Made by a program: the position numbers and the translations under genes | Assembly: GCF_014648035.1 (NCBI RefSeq) | Contig: NZ_BMQI01000035.1 | Span: 1 to 50,929 of the forward strand | Length of the DNA: 50,929 nucleotides | Direction: 5' to 3' | Source: Shewanella algicola | Lineage (GTDB): Bacteria; Pseudomonadota; Gammaproteobacteria; Enterobacterales; Shewanellaceae | Notes under the pieces: model-generated | What the model saw: only the letters and a program-made list of their open reading frames with translations | The model's database searches: none | Told to the model about the DNA's origin: nothing | Shown: piece by piece, positions 37,536-46,686 of the stretch | Numbering within the stretch: position 1 is the first letter of the stretch | Layout of the letters: each line of letters starts with the position of its first letter

Positions 37536-37704
37536 CGACAACCTCGCGCTTATGATCATATGTTGATTATCAGTTAATTTTACCTAGGCAGTGTTGATCT
37601 AGATAGCTTTTTAATGTGATACCCATCAAGCTTTGCATTGTTGATGTACAATATAAGTAATAAAAAAATGCGATTGCAACCCGCAAAGACTCAGTAGGCG
37701 ATAT

Positions 37705-38994
37705 ATGCACATTGATAACACCTTATCAGACATCAAAGTTCGTAAACATTTTTTCTCGGTACCGCTCGATTATCAACAAAGCCCCAGTAAGCAAATTACC
37801 GTCTTTGTGAGAGAAATTGTTAGCGTTGAAAATCAACATAAGCAACTACCTTATTTAGTGTTTTTTCAAGGCGGTCCGGGCTTTGCGGCCGTAAGGCCTG
37901 TGAGCAATAGTGGTTGGATTAAACGGGCGTTAACCGAGTACCGAGTATTATTGCTTGATCAACGTGGCACGGGGTTATCAACACCAGTCAATGCCACCAG
38001 CTTAAGTTACATGAGCGCCACAGACCAAGCTGATTATTTAACTCACTTTCGTGCTGACAATATTATTCGCGATGCCGAGTATATTCGCACTAAGCTGTCA
38101 CCCGGCGAGCCATGGAGTATTTTAGGCCAAAGCTTTGGTGGATTTTGTGTATTGCATTATTTATCTGCCGCGCCAGAAGGCTTAAAAGAAGCTTATATTA
38201 CTGGCGGTATTCCATCATTAACCCGCACGGCAGATGAGGTGTATCGAGCGACTTATCAGCGCGTGATTGCCAAAAATAATGACTTTTTTACTCGCTTTAA
38301 AGATGCGCGCAGCTTAGTCGACAATTTGGCCAAATATATTTTCGACAATAAAGTGTATTTAGCGACAGGCGAATTACTCACCGTTGAAAAACTCCAGCTC
38401 CTTGGCATTAATTTAGGTATGGAGCAAGGGCCAGAAGCTGTTTATTATTTGCTGGAACAGGCCTTAATAGACACGCCCCATGGTATTGATGTAAACCCAT
38501 TATTTTTACATCAATTTAACCAGTTTCTTGATTACAACACCAACCCCATTTTTGCCTTAATGCATGAGTCAATTTACTGCCAGCAACACGCTTCAGCCTG
38601 GGCAGCGCATAGAGTCAGAGCCGAGTTAAGCCAATTTAACTATCGACCAGATAAAGCATTATTATTTACTGGCGAAATGATATATCCGTGGATGTTTGCA
38701 CAATTTGAACAACTTGAGCCTTTACAGCAAGCAGCAGATTTAATCGCCGCGAAAAAAGATTGGCCAAATTTGTATAACCTTGAAACACTGTCCGCGAATA
38801 AGGTTCCGGTGGCGGCAGCCATTTATAGTGAAGATATGTATGTTGAAATGCAATACAGCCTAGAAACAGCCAAACAGGTGGGTAATCTTAAATATTGGCT
38901 CACTTCAGAGTATGAGCACAACGGCATTAGAATGGATGGCGAACGTATTCTCGATAAGCTCATTAGCCTTAATCGCGGCCATTGTTTGCGTTAA
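37705..38994 (+). CDS. Alpha/beta hydrolase, prolyl aminopeptidase-like (S33 family)
   Basis: An alpha/beta-hydrolase of 429 residues resembling proline iminopeptidases. The oxyanion-side motif FFQGGPG (HGGPG in the family) is at about residue 52 and LLLDQRGTGLS at about 91. The nucleophile Ser is in ILGQSFGGFC (about 142) and the catalytic His is probably the one in SEYEHNGIR near the C-terminus. It has no signal peptide, so a cytoplasmic aminopeptidase is expected. Cleavage specificity for N-terminal Pro is inferred. It is monocistronic with a strong terminator. Confidence 0.9.
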   Translation: MHIDNTLSDIKVRKHFFSVPLDYQQSPSKQITVFVREIVSVENQHKQLPYLVFFQGGPGFAAVRPVSNSGWIKRALTEYRVLLLDQRGTGLSTPVNATSLSYMSATDQADYLTHFRADNIIRDAEYIRTKLSPGEPWSILGQSFGGFCVLHYLSAAPEGLKEAYITGGIPSLTRTADEVYRATYQRVIAKNNDFFTRFKDARSLVDNLAKYIFDNKVYLATGELLTVEKLQLLGINLGMEQGPEAVYYLLEQALIDTPHGIDVNPLFLHQFNQFLDYNTNPIFALMHESIYCQQHASAWAAHRVRAELSQFNYRPDKALLFTGEMIYPWMFAQFEQLEPLQQAADLIAAKKDWPNLYNLETLSANKVPVAAAIYSEDMYVEMQYSLETAKQVGNLKYWLTSEYEHNGIRMDGERILDKLISLNRGHCLR

Positions 38995-39027
38995 ACTCTG
39001 ATAATCAATACCAAATAACCCGAGCAT

Positions 39028-39066
39028 AAAAAAGAGGCATAAGATTGAATCTTATGCCTCTTTTTA
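39028..39066. terminator. Bidirectional terminator
   Basis: A long near-perfect hairpin (AAAAAAGAGGCATAAGAT and its complement around 39045-39048) with A and T runs separates the convergent S33-like hydrolase and nitroreductase genes. Confidence 0.92.
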
Positions 39067-39099
39067 TGGGGATTGTACCGTTTTACAACGATTAAGCCA

Positions 39100-39756
39100 T
39101 TACAATACTTGCAATACTTGCTCAGCCGCTAAGCGAGACTTAGGTAGTTTAGCATTGTAGTCTTCATCTGAATGATGGTAACCAAAAGCTAATGCCACAT
39201 CACATACAAAACCATCAAGCTCTTTAGCAAAGATTTGACCAAGCATTTCGCTGTCAACACCTTCCATTGGAGTAGAGTCGATACCTAGACGTGCAAGTGT
39301 GTGCATGGTGTTACCCAGTGCTAAATAAGTTTGTGACTTAGTCCAAGCTGCGTTATTACCCGCTTCGTCTGTGTTTAAATCCACAAACGCAAACGCGCCA
39401 AATGCACCTTCACGATCTTCTGGCTTAGTACGGCCATCAGTAATGCCCTGATCTACCACTTTGGCGTAATCGTCACGAGTATACTTAGGGTTATAAGCAA
39501 ACAATACTGTGTGCGAAGCCGCTTTAGCATGTGGTTGGTTAAACTGGAATTTGTTAGCAAAAGAGTCATGCAAACGTTGCTTGGCTTCATCACTTTCAAT
39601 CACGATAAACTTCCATGGTTGAGAGTTAATTGATGAAGGTGATAACACCATTGCATCATAAATAACGGCTAAGTCTTCAGCTGATACGCGCTTAGTCGCA
39701 TCGTAGCGTTTTGCTGTGTAACGTTTTTCTAAATCAGAAATAATAGCGTGGGTCAT
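39100..39756 (-). CDS. NfsB-like NAD(P)H nitroreductase / flavin oxidoreductase
   Basis: FMN-dependent nitroreductase-fold enzyme, 218 residues. The FMN-binding SPSSINSQPWKFIVI is at about residues 40-54. KRYTAKRYD at the N-terminus and the distal ALAFGYHH are typical of the NfsB group. The ATG at 39756 has GGAG 6 nt upstream; an in-frame start at 39783 adds nine non-conserved residues. It is likely a cytoplasmic two-electron reductase of quinones or nitro compounds; the physiological substrate is unknown. Confidence 0.92.
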   Translation of the reverse strand: MTHAIISDLEKRYTAKRYDATKRVSAEDLAVIYDAMVLSPSSINSQPWKFIVIESDEAKQRLHDSFANKFQFNQPHAKAASHTVLFAYNPKYTRDDYAKVVDQGITDGRTKPEDREGAFGAFAFVDLNTDEAGNNAAWTKSQTYLALGNTMHTLARLGIDSTPMEGVDSEMLGQIFAKELDGFVCDVALAFGYHHSDEDYNAKLPKSRLAAEQVLQVL

Positions 39757-40012
39757 GTGATGCTCCGTAAAAATGTTAAACAACTAATAATGTTTAGATA
39801 TCGATATCAACTGGATTATCGATAAATTTTTATGCTCATTATCTGCTCAGCAATTGAGTGCTGATAATTTGCAAAATCTGGATAATACAATTCAAACGAG
39901 TCTGAGCTGTATGGTTAAAAAATCGGTATTCGATAGCACCGTTTAATCAGCGCTATTTTGTGATTACAGCTATATGGTGCTTAGGTTTGCTTTTTCAATG
40001 CGGTAAACAGCT

Positions 40013-40558
40013 TTAACGCCATTTAATTGAACAGCCCATGCTGGCCGTTTGCTGTTTCGGGCCTTTATTAATGGCTGCAATCATCTGCATCGCATTGACT
40101 AATTCAGGCTCACGATTTGGATCATCTTCCAAACGTGCATCGTCTAGGCGACCACGATATTGCAACTCACCAAGGTGATTAAAACCAAAAAAATCAGGGG
40201 TACACACTGCGCCATATTGCTTGCCGACGTGCTGGTCTTCATCGACCAAATACGGAAATGAGAAACCGTGTTGCTCGGCAAAGCGAAGCATATTAGCTGG
40301 CGAATCTGCGTCAACTGTTTGATAGTCATTCGACATCACAGCCAACACGTTAATTCCTTCTGCCATCAATTGCTGGGTGTCTTTAGCCAAACGCGATGCG
40401 ATGGCTTTAACATAAGGACAATGATTACAAATAAACATAATCAACAAACCCTTTTCACCCAAATGTTCACTCATGGTAAACGCATCACCATTAGGATTTT
40501 TTAAAGTGAAATCGGGTGCTTTCCAGCCAAAGTCACAAATCGGCGTATCGAGTAACAT
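40013..40558 (-). CDS. Thioredoxin-fold protein (AhpC/TSA-like, CNHCP motif)
   Basis: A 181-residue thioredoxin-superfamily protein. FICNHCPYVK (about residue 43-52) is the redox or peroxidatic Cys region, followed by VMSNDY and a distal cis-Pro-containing VCTPDFFGF. No signal peptide is seen, so it is cytoplasmic. The family is widely annotated as thioredoxin family/redoxin and its partners are unknown. The ribosome binding site is poor. It is flanked by intergenic regions of about 230-250 nt in which no other gene is visible. Confidence 0.88.
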   Translation of the reverse strand: MLLDTPICDFGWKAPDFTLKNPNGDAFTMSEHLGEKGLLIMFICNHCPYVKAIASRLAKDTQQLMAEGINVLAVMSNDYQTVDADSPANMLRFAEQHGFSFPYLVDEDQHVGKQYGAVCTPDFFGFNHLGELQYRGRLDDARLEDDPNREPELVNAMQMIAAINKGPKQQTASMGCSIKWR

Positions 40559-40806
40559 ATTTATTTACCAATATTGATGGGTTGATGCTGCACTGAGTTC
40601 ACTGACACCAACTCTTTGGCAAACCATATTTTGTTGAAGTCATCATACCGATATTTTAAATCGCCATAAACATCATAAAAATTGAAACATTTTCAATTTT
40701 TATTTAATAATCGAATGAAGGGCTAACGAGCTTGGCGGATGAAAATTACCCACAAGATTGCCAGCCCCTTAAGCGGTACAGCAAAATAAATGGCATATAT
40801 AAGGAT

Positions 40807-42285
40807 TTATTTTAGCGTTGGCCCAGAGACCTCGGCCCGATAACCTTGATGGCTATCATCGGCAACAAACTCAATAAAGTGCTCAATGCTATCAAGGCTA
40901 TCTTGTTGATAGTGTGATACATATAGCAATTGGGTTAACTGCTCTTTGGCAATAAGCTCAAGTGAGTTTTTAATCAGCCTGCGGCCTAAGTAATCTAAGC
41001 CTTGGTAGGGTTCATCGAGGATCAATAATGTTGGCTGCTTAACAATTGCCCGCGCAATTAACAATAAACGTTGTTGGCCATACTCTAACTGTTTAAATGC
41101 GGTTTTAGCTAAATGCCCCATATGTAACATGGCTAACCATTCGGTTGCTATAGCCACTTGCTGTTGCGTAGGCTTTTGATACAAACCAATCGAGTCATAA
41201 AAGCCCGACACAATCACATCAATGGTACTGCAGTTAACACGATACTGCATATGCAGCGCTGACGACACCATGCCAATATGTTGTTTGATTTCCCAGATGC
41301 TTTCGCCCGAGCCTCGTTTTTTACCAAAGATATCGATATCGTTGCTATAGCACTGCGGGTGATCGCCAAAAATAAGGCCTAACAAGGTACTTTTACCACA
41401 ACCGTTTGGCCCTTTTACTTGCCAATGCACACCATTATCAATACGCCAGTTCACCCCAGAAAAAATCACTCTATCGCTGTAAGCAACTCGGCCGTTATGC
41501 AGTTCAAATACCGGGTCGGCAAACTTGGCACAGTGACGGTGACGTCGAATAAGTGCTAATAGCTCTTCACTTTGCTGCCCAGACTGTGCGGTTAATTGAT
41601 GAATAACTGGATGATTAACCCATTGGTCTTTGCTCATCACACTGTCGAGTTTACCCTGGTTAAACAAGGCTATTTTCTCTATCCACTGCGGCATATCTTC
41701 TTCGCGCGATACCACAACCAACATTTGCATGGTGTGTGATAGTTGCTCAAGAAACGGGGTCAAGGTGCTTCGATGCTCAATATCAAGCCCTGCATAGGGT
41801 TCATCTAATACTAAAAAAGGCGCTTTTGTCGCCAGAGCTCTGGCTAACATGACTCTGCGACCTTCACCGGTAGATAATTGACTAAAGCTGCTTTGACTGA
41901 GGTGGGTTAAATCTAACTGTTGCAATAATTGATGGCTTAAATTGTTATCATGGCACTGATCATAAATAACTCTAAAAACAGTGGTTTTAGGGTCGGTATA
42001 CCCCAGAGATTCGCTGTCATCCTGCTCTAAAATATCTTCAAGCAATTGCTGTTGTTGTTGCAATGACACAAATGCAACTTGTGATGGGTCGGCCCCAGTG
42101 ATTTGCCCCGAATACGCAAGGGTTTTGTCGTCAGCTGATTGGGTCAGTAATTGGCCGAGCATTTCACCCACATCACCTTCGGTACTAAACACCCCCCAAG
42201 ATTGTTGCGACTCAATACGCCAGTCATCAATATTCATCGTGACGCTCGATGAGCTGCATTGCAGTTGCGCAAATCTAATTTCCAT
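40807..42285 (-). CDS. modF: Tandem ABC ATPase ModF
   Basis: A 492-residue protein of two fused ABC ATPase domains without membrane segments, like E. coli ModF, which is linked to molybdate metabolism. The second domain (about 255-480) is canonical: VKGPNGCGKST, LEYGQQR and LLILDEPYQGLD. The conserved YSNDIDIFGKKRGSGESIWEI is diagnostic of ModF. The first domain keeps a signature (LSTGEGRRVML) and Walker B (LVLDEPYAGLD), but its Walker A position reads FSTEGDVGEML, lacking the GKS/T needed to hold ATP phosphates. GAAGGG 5 nt before the ATG supports the start. It may act with the Mo-hydroxylase module upstream. Confidence 0.92.
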   Translation of the reverse strand: MEIRFAQLQCSSSSVTMNIDDWRIESQQSWGVFSTEGDVGEMLGQLLTQSADDKTLAYSGQITGADPSQVAFVSLQQQQQLLEDILEQDDSESLGYTDPKTTVFRVIYDQCHDNNLSHQLLQQLDLTHLSQSSFSQLSTGEGRRVMLARALATKAPFLVLDEPYAGLDIEHRSTLTPFLEQLSHTMQMLVVVSREEDMPQWIEKIALFNQGKLDSVMSKDQWVNHPVIHQLTAQSGQQSEELLALIRRHRHCAKFADPVFELHNGRVAYSDRVIFSGVNWRIDNGVHWQVKGPNGCGKSTLLGLIFGDHPQCYSNDIDIFGKKRGSGESIWEIKQHIGMVSSALHMQYRVNCSTIDVIVSGFYDSIGLYQKPTQQQVAIATEWLAMLHMGHLAKTAFKQLEYGQQRLLLIARAIVKQPTLLILDEPYQGLDYLGRRLIKNSLELIAKEQLTQLLYVSHYQQDSLDSIEHFIEFVADDSHQGYRAEVSGPTLK

Positions 42286-42394
42286 TGTTACCCTTCCATA
42301 CGCTTTACACTAAACAATCTAAATTAGGGATAAATATACCTGTTATATCAGTTACATTGGTTGAGTGTCCAACCAAGCATTAACTTTACAACAC

Positions 42395-42426
42395 AAAAAG
42401 CAGATCATGATTATGATCTGCTTTTT
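42395..42426. terminator. Terminator of the monooxygenase gene
   Basis: A perfect AAAAAGCAGATCAT stem with its complement around a 4-nt loop and a T tract, 26 nt beyond the stop codon at 42452. The symmetrical A/T ends may also stop plus-strand readthrough. Confidence 0.92.
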
Positions 42427-42451
42427 ATGTTAATTGTAGCAACGGTAAACA

Positions 42452-42742
42452 CTACGCAATAATGGTCATTTCATGTAATACAAACTCTACAACAGCACCT
42501 TCAACAGCGGCGGCGTACTCAGCAATATGCTGGTTACCCATATGTGCTTGCCATAACTCACGGCTCTGCCAGTTTTCATAAAACATAAAATGAGCTGGGT
42601 TAGCATTATCTTGGTGTAGGTCGTAGTTAATGCAACCTTCTTCAGCGCGCGTGGCTTCAACCAGTTTAAGTAATTCAGCTTTCACTAACTCGATTTTGTC
42701 CGCTTTCGCTTTAATATTGGCAACAATCGTTAATTGTGACAT
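42452..42742 (-). CDS. Putative quinol monooxygenase (ABM domain)
   Basis: A 96-residue antibiotic-biosynthesis-monooxygenase-fold protein of the YgiN type, which dimerises as a beta-barrel and oxidises quinols without a prosthetic group. The conserved pattern EEGCINYDLHQD...FMFYENW is visible. GAGG 8 nt before the ATG supports the start. It lies 73 nt downstream of the zinc-type dehydrogenase and may share its transcript, which would pair two quinone-type redox enzymes. Confidence 0.9.
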   Translation of the reverse strand: MSQLTIVANIKAKADKIELVKAELLKLVEATRAEEGCINYDLHQDNANPAHFMFYENWQSRELWQAHMGNQHIAEYAAAVEGAVVEFVLHEMTIIA

Positions 42743-42815
42743 CTTGGATCCTCTATTTTGAGTCTAATTGATATTTTTATAATATTGATATATTTATACT
42801 TTATATGACTTAAAA

Positions 42816-43841
42816 TTAAAAACCTTCGAGTACAATTTTGCCAATAGAACGGCCAGCTTCTAATGCCTCATGAGCTGCACGTAAGTTAGCGGCATTAATT
42901 TCGCCCATGTGTTGGCCTAAAGTCGTTTGAATATAACCCTGGTCAACTAAATCAGCCACACGGTTTAGTAAACGGCTTTGCTCTTGCATATCTGCTGCAT
43001 TAAACATTGAGCGAGCAAACATGAACTCCCAGTGCAATGACAAGCTCTTTAACTTCAGTTTAGTCACATCAAGCGCTTCTGGATCATCAATCATGGCAAT
43101 CTTGCCAAATGGCGCTAACACTTCTGTGTAACTTTCAAAGTAAGCATCGGTACTATTTAAGCTAGCTACATGCGTTACAGGACCAATGTTTAATGCTTCG
43201 ATTTGCCCAGTCAGTGGCTTAGTGTGGTCAACAACATAATCAGCGCCCAGTTTTTTAACCCAATCACTTGAGCTTTCACGTGATGCCGTTGCAATAATAG
43301 TTGCACCTGTAATGGCTTTAGCAATTTGCACAAAAACAGAACCCACACCACCCGCAGCGCCAACCACTAAAATCACTTCATTTGATTTTTCTACTGAAGT
43401 TGGGCTCTGCTGCTTAATGGTTAAATGTTCAAACAATAATTCCCATGCGGTAATGGCTGTTAATGGTAAAGCGGCGGCTTCTGCATTTGATAAGCTTTTT
43501 GGCTTAAAACCCACTAATCGCTCATCAACCAATTGATATTCAGCATTGCTACCTGAACGGGTAATATCGCCCGCATAATATACAAGATCACCTGGTTTAA
43601 ATTGGCTCACTTTGTCACCGGCCGCAATCACTTCGCCTACTGCATCCCAACCAATCACTTTAACTTCACCCTCAGCAGGTGGCATGTTTAAACGCACTTT
43701 GTAATCAGCAGGGTTAACTGCAATGGCTGCGACTTTAATTAATAAATCACGACCAGTTGCAATAGGCTGCGCTAGAGTAATGTCGATTAATGATTCTGGG
43801 TTATTGATAGGTAGAGACTGCTTATATCCGATGGCTTTCAT
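42816..43841 (-). CDS. Zinc-type alcohol dehydrogenase-like (quinone oxidoreductase subfamily)
   Basis: Medium-chain dehydrogenase/reductase of 341 residues, with the NAD(P) loop VVGAAGGVGSVFVQIAK at about residues 165-181. The structural zinc Cys cluster is absent, so it is a zeta-crystallin/QOR-like NADPH reductase rather than a true zinc enzyme. The ATG at 43841 is preceded by CGGAAC. The IS66 left end (43853) starts only 11 bp before this ATG, so the original promoter and probably part of the ribosome binding region have been replaced by IS sequence. Confidence 0.9.
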   Translation of the reverse strand: MKAIGYKQSLPINNPESLIDITLAQPIATGRDLLIKVAAIAVNPADYKVRLNMPPAEGEVKVIGWDAVGEVIAAGDKVSQFKPGDLVYYAGDITRSGSNAEYQLVDERLVGFKPKSLSNAEAAALPLTAITAWELLFEHLTIKQQSPTSVEKSNEVILVVGAAGGVGSVFVQIAKAITGATIIATASRESSSDWVKKLGADYVVDHTKPLTGQIEALNIGPVTHVASLNSTDAYFESYTEVLAPFGKIAMIDDPEALDVTKLKLKSLSLHWEFMFARSMFNAADMQEQSRLLNRVADLVDQGYIQTTLGQHMGEINAANLRAAHEALEAGRSIGKIVLEGF

Positions 43842-43882
43842 GTTGTTGTTCCGTAAGCGTCTAGGCAAAGACACTTAGCCAT

Positions 43883-45439
43883 TTAGCTTTGTTTGATATT
43901 CCACGGTAATAAAGACTCAACGTCACTTGGGTTATCCGCCAAGCCTTTCAAGCAATCAGCGATATACGTATGTACGACTAGGTCGTTGGCTTTCGCCGTT
44001 TCGATGAGACTGTAAAGTATTGCGCTGGCACGTGCACCACGCGGTGTATTTGAAAATAGCCATGCCTTGCGACCTATCACAAAAGGTTTTATTGCCCGCT
44101 CAGCGCGGTTGTTGTCGATATTCAATCGGCCATCATCTAAGTAGCGCCTGAACTTTTCAAATTGATTCAGCGCATAAAGGATGGCTTTACCCAATGGCAT
44201 TTTCGGGGGGATTTTATCTTGATGCTGTAATAGCCATTGATGAAGTTCATCTACGATGATTTTAGATTTTTGCTGCCTTATGGCATATTTATCTTCAGCT
44301 GACTTACCTTTAATCTGCTGCTCTATGCCATAAAGTTTACCGATAAGGTTTAATGCCACATCAGCTTTGCCTGTTTTTTTATTATTCCCCTTGGCTTCGA
44401 TAAATTTGCGACGAATATGCGCCAAACAAGCAACTAAGGTCGCATCGGTTTGCGCGTAGGCTTGATAACCGTCCACATGCAGATAACCAGAAAATCCCGC
44501 AAGAAAGTCAACGGCACATTGGCCTGCTCGGCTGTTATGATAATCATAGAGTACGATGTTGATATTCCCCTTGGGAGAGTCATCACCACAGCAGTACAAC
44601 CACATGTAACTGGTCAGTTTATCGGCTTTTAATACCTTAAGCGGGGTTTCATCAGCGTGGATAACATCTTGCTCCAGTAAGCTGACTTTCAGGCGTTGAT
44701 ATAAAGGCTCAAGAAAGTCGGCGCAGCGTATCATCCAACTCGACATGGTTTTACGATTGAGCACAACACCAATATCCGCAAACAAGGTTTCTTGGCGGTA
44801 TAAAGGCAGGCCAAACTGATATTTACAAGTGATGATATGGCTGAGCAAACTCGGCGTCGCCATGCTTTTTGGGATGGGCGTGGCTGGCATTGATGCGGTT
44901 TTTATCGCTACCTCAACACCTTGTTGTTCACACTGACGACAAGCATATTTCGGTCGAATGGTTTTAATCACCTTGATGTGTGCGGGGACGAATTCTAACG
45001 TCTCGCTACTGCTTTGCCCCATTTGATGCAGCGGTCCTTGGCAACAATCACAGTATTTGCCGGCTTCATCAATATCAACAATGACCTCTTCACGAGGAAG
45101 TTCAGCTGGCAATGGTTGACGCTTAGGTTGGCTTAATGTGCCACTTGTTACTGGTTTATCTGCAAGCAGCGCCTTATCTTGCGCATCAAGAGTATCGACT
45201 TGCTCTGCATCTAACTCGGCTTCCGCTTCATTAAAGACTTCCCCTGCGCCAGGCAGTTTCTCTGACTTTTTAGCAAACTCTCTGGCGAGCTTAGCGTTGT
45301 ATTGGGCTAATAAGTCATGGATTTGCGCACTTTGCTCGGCAATCAAGGCATCTTTTTGAGCCAACGTTTGCTGCAACTCAAGCAGCATTTGCTTGAGTTG
45401 TGCTGGGTCGTCAGGTAATTCATGAGGCAAGATTTTCAT
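43883..45439 (-). CDS. tnpC: IS66 transposase TnpC
   Basis: DDE transposase of the IS66 family, 518 residues and apparently intact. An N-terminal coiled-coil/leucine-rich stretch (LKQMLLELQQTLAQKDALIAEQ in part) and a zinc-binding CDCCQ...CRQC region precede the catalytic domain. DDE residues are visible in IHADETPL, LHVDGYQAY and NNRAERAIKP. It ends just inside the left terminal repeat. Confidence 0.96.
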   Translation of the reverse strand: MKILPHELPDDPAQLKQMLLELQQTLAQKDALIAEQSAQIHDLLAQYNAKLAREFAKKSEKLPGAGEVFNEAEAELDAEQVDTLDAQDKALLADKPVTSGTLSQPKRQPLPAELPREEVIVDIDEAGKYCDCCQGPLHQMGQSSSETLEFVPAHIKVIKTIRPKYACRQCEQQGVEVAIKTASMPATPIPKSMATPSLLSHIITCKYQFGLPLYRQETLFADIGVVLNRKTMSSWMIRCADFLEPLYQRLKVSLLEQDVIHADETPLKVLKADKLTSYMWLYCCGDDSPKGNINIVLYDYHNSRAGQCAVDFLAGFSGYLHVDGYQAYAQTDATLVACLAHIRRKFIEAKGNNKKTGKADVALNLIGKLYGIEQQIKGKSAEDKYAIRQQKSKIIVDELHQWLLQHQDKIPPKMPLGKAILYALNQFEKFRRYLDDGRLNIDNNRAERAIKPFVIGRKAWLFSNTPRGARASAILYSLIETAKANDLVVHTYIADCLKGLADNPSDVESLLPWNIKQS

Positions 45440-45550
45440 GCCCGCAGTGTATCAGAAATAGCAAGTCAAATAAGGGGTTAGCCATTAATCAGTGTCAGGG
45501 GGACTGTCAACGATCCTTCACTACAAAACGATCGCGTTTATTTGTCTCAT

Positions 45551-45898
45551 TTAAGTTAAAGATTGATAGTTAAGTGATTGATGTCCAATCACATCAAAGC
45601 CTGATAACAGCCATGAAAGTTGCTGCTCGGTTAAGCTGTAGGCTTGATGGTCAACTTTGCTTGGCCATTTAAATCTTTGCTTTTCCAAGCGCTTATACCA
45701 CAGCGCAAATCCCGTTTTATCCCAATACAGCAATTTGAGCTTATTTTTAGCTTTATTACAAAACACGAACAATGCGCCAGTATAAGCATCATGCGCGAGT
45801 TCTTGTTCAACAATCGCCACAAGGCCATCAATGGATTTACGAAAATCAACGGCATCACGATGCAAATAAATGGTAGGAGGGTTGATAAACATCTTCAT
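45551..45898 (-). CDS. tnpB: IS66 accessory protein TnpB
   Basis: IS66 Orf2 (TnpB, unrelated to IS605 TnpB), 115 residues, full length. The conserved VDFRKSIDGLVAIV, FVFCNK and KLLYWDKTGFALWYKRLE are visible. Its ATG overlaps the TGA of tnpA by 4 bp, the usual coupling in IS66 elements. It is followed by tnpC after a 111-nt gap. Confidence 0.95.
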   Translation of the reverse strand: MKMFINPPTIYLHRDAVDFRKSIDGLVAIVEQELAHDAYTGALFVFCNKAKNKLKLLYWDKTGFALWYKRLEKQRFKWPSKVDHQAYSLTEQQLSWLLSGFDVIGHQSLNYQSLT

Positions 45899-46080
45899 GG
45901 CGTAAGCTCTCGCAATAATTGCGCAAGAAAACTCGGCGTGGCTGAGTGAGGTAAATGCAATTTGGCATGAGCGAATTCTAAAGTGATAGCAGCTTGTGGC
46001 TGCTCGAATTTGAGCTGAGTCACTTGGTGTTCAGTGACTTTATGTTGTGATATTTGGGCGCAGAGAAAGGCGCCTTCAGT
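45895..46080 (-). pseudogene. tnpA: IS66 tnpA, 5' truncated
   Basis: Only the C-terminal half of TnpA, the IS66 helix-turn-helix Orf1, remains: about 60 residues from GAFLCAQISQHK to LAQLLRELTP. The N-terminal helix-turn-helix is missing, cut at the junction with the LysR fragment. Any TTG-initiated product would lack the DNA-binding part. Confidence 0.85.
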
Positions 46081-46573
46081 CAATGCCAACTTATATGGTT
46101 TTAAAATTTGTAACGTGCCTCGTTTATTGTGTGCATCTCAAGCCTACTTAGATAAATACGGCACACCAACCCACCCACAAGACTTAGTATCCCACAACGG
46201 ATTATTATACCAACTGAATGATATAACCTACGACGTGTGGGAATTCTCTAAAGATAAAGAACAGTTTAAAATTAAAATGAAAGGCAATCGAGTGTCTAAC
46301 GACGGCGAACTAGTCCACCGCTGGAGCCTATCAGGCAAAGGGATCGGGTTAAAGTCATCTCTTGATATCTCAAATGATTTATTGTCCGGAAAACTCATCA
46401 ATATTCTGCCTGAATACAGCGCCAACGCGACAGAACTGTGGTTAATCTTCCCTAGCAGACAATCTATCACTCCTGCTGCTCGCCTACTTCGCGATACATT
46501 GAAACAAAAAACCAGAGTTATTTTGCAACAATTAATCGCTAAAGGCATTTTAGATAAAAGCGTGCTGGATTAA
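46081..46573 (+). pseudogene. LysR-family regulator, C-terminal fragment
   Basis: The open frame from about NANLYGFKICNVPRLLC to the TAA at 46571-46573 is the second half (about 160 residues) of a LysR effector-binding domain. The N-terminal helix-turn-helix and first lobe are absent, replaced by IS66 sequence. The open frame extends back into the IS (46034), but those residues are not LysR. Before the insertion it was probably the divergent regulator of the QOR-like dehydrogenase at 42816-43841. Confidence 0.88.
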
Positions 46574-46621
46574 TATTGTTAAGGTGAGGTTCAGCGATTT
46601 CTTATTTACACCATTAATGTC

Positions 46622-46648
46622 CTGCGGTGACGACATTCGACACCGCAG
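46622..46648. other. Hairpin between LysR fragment and msrA
   Basis: CTGCGGTG and CACCGCAG form a perfect 8-bp stem with an 11-nt loop between two convergent genes. There is no T-run, so terminator function is doubtful. Confidence 0.35.
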
Positions 46649-46686
46649 ATTATAAGTAACAGCTCAAAATCCCTTAAACGTTAAAC

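Larger units (their letters stand above)
43853..46080 (-). mobile_element. IS66-family element, right end deleted
   Basis: The left end starts with GTAAGCGTC at 43853, the start expected of an IS66 terminal inverted repeat, and is followed by tnpC, tnpB and a truncated tnpA on the minus strand. The matching right terminal repeat (GACGCTTAC in this orientation) is not present, and the element breaks off at about 46075-46085 inside tnpA. The other side is LysR coding sequence. The full element should be a few hundred bases longer. It is thus immobile unless complemented. Confidence 0.9.

Noticed and set aside
46034..46573. Open frame as an intact regulator gene
   Set aside because: The first 15 or so residues come from IS66 sequence and the DNA-binding half is missing.
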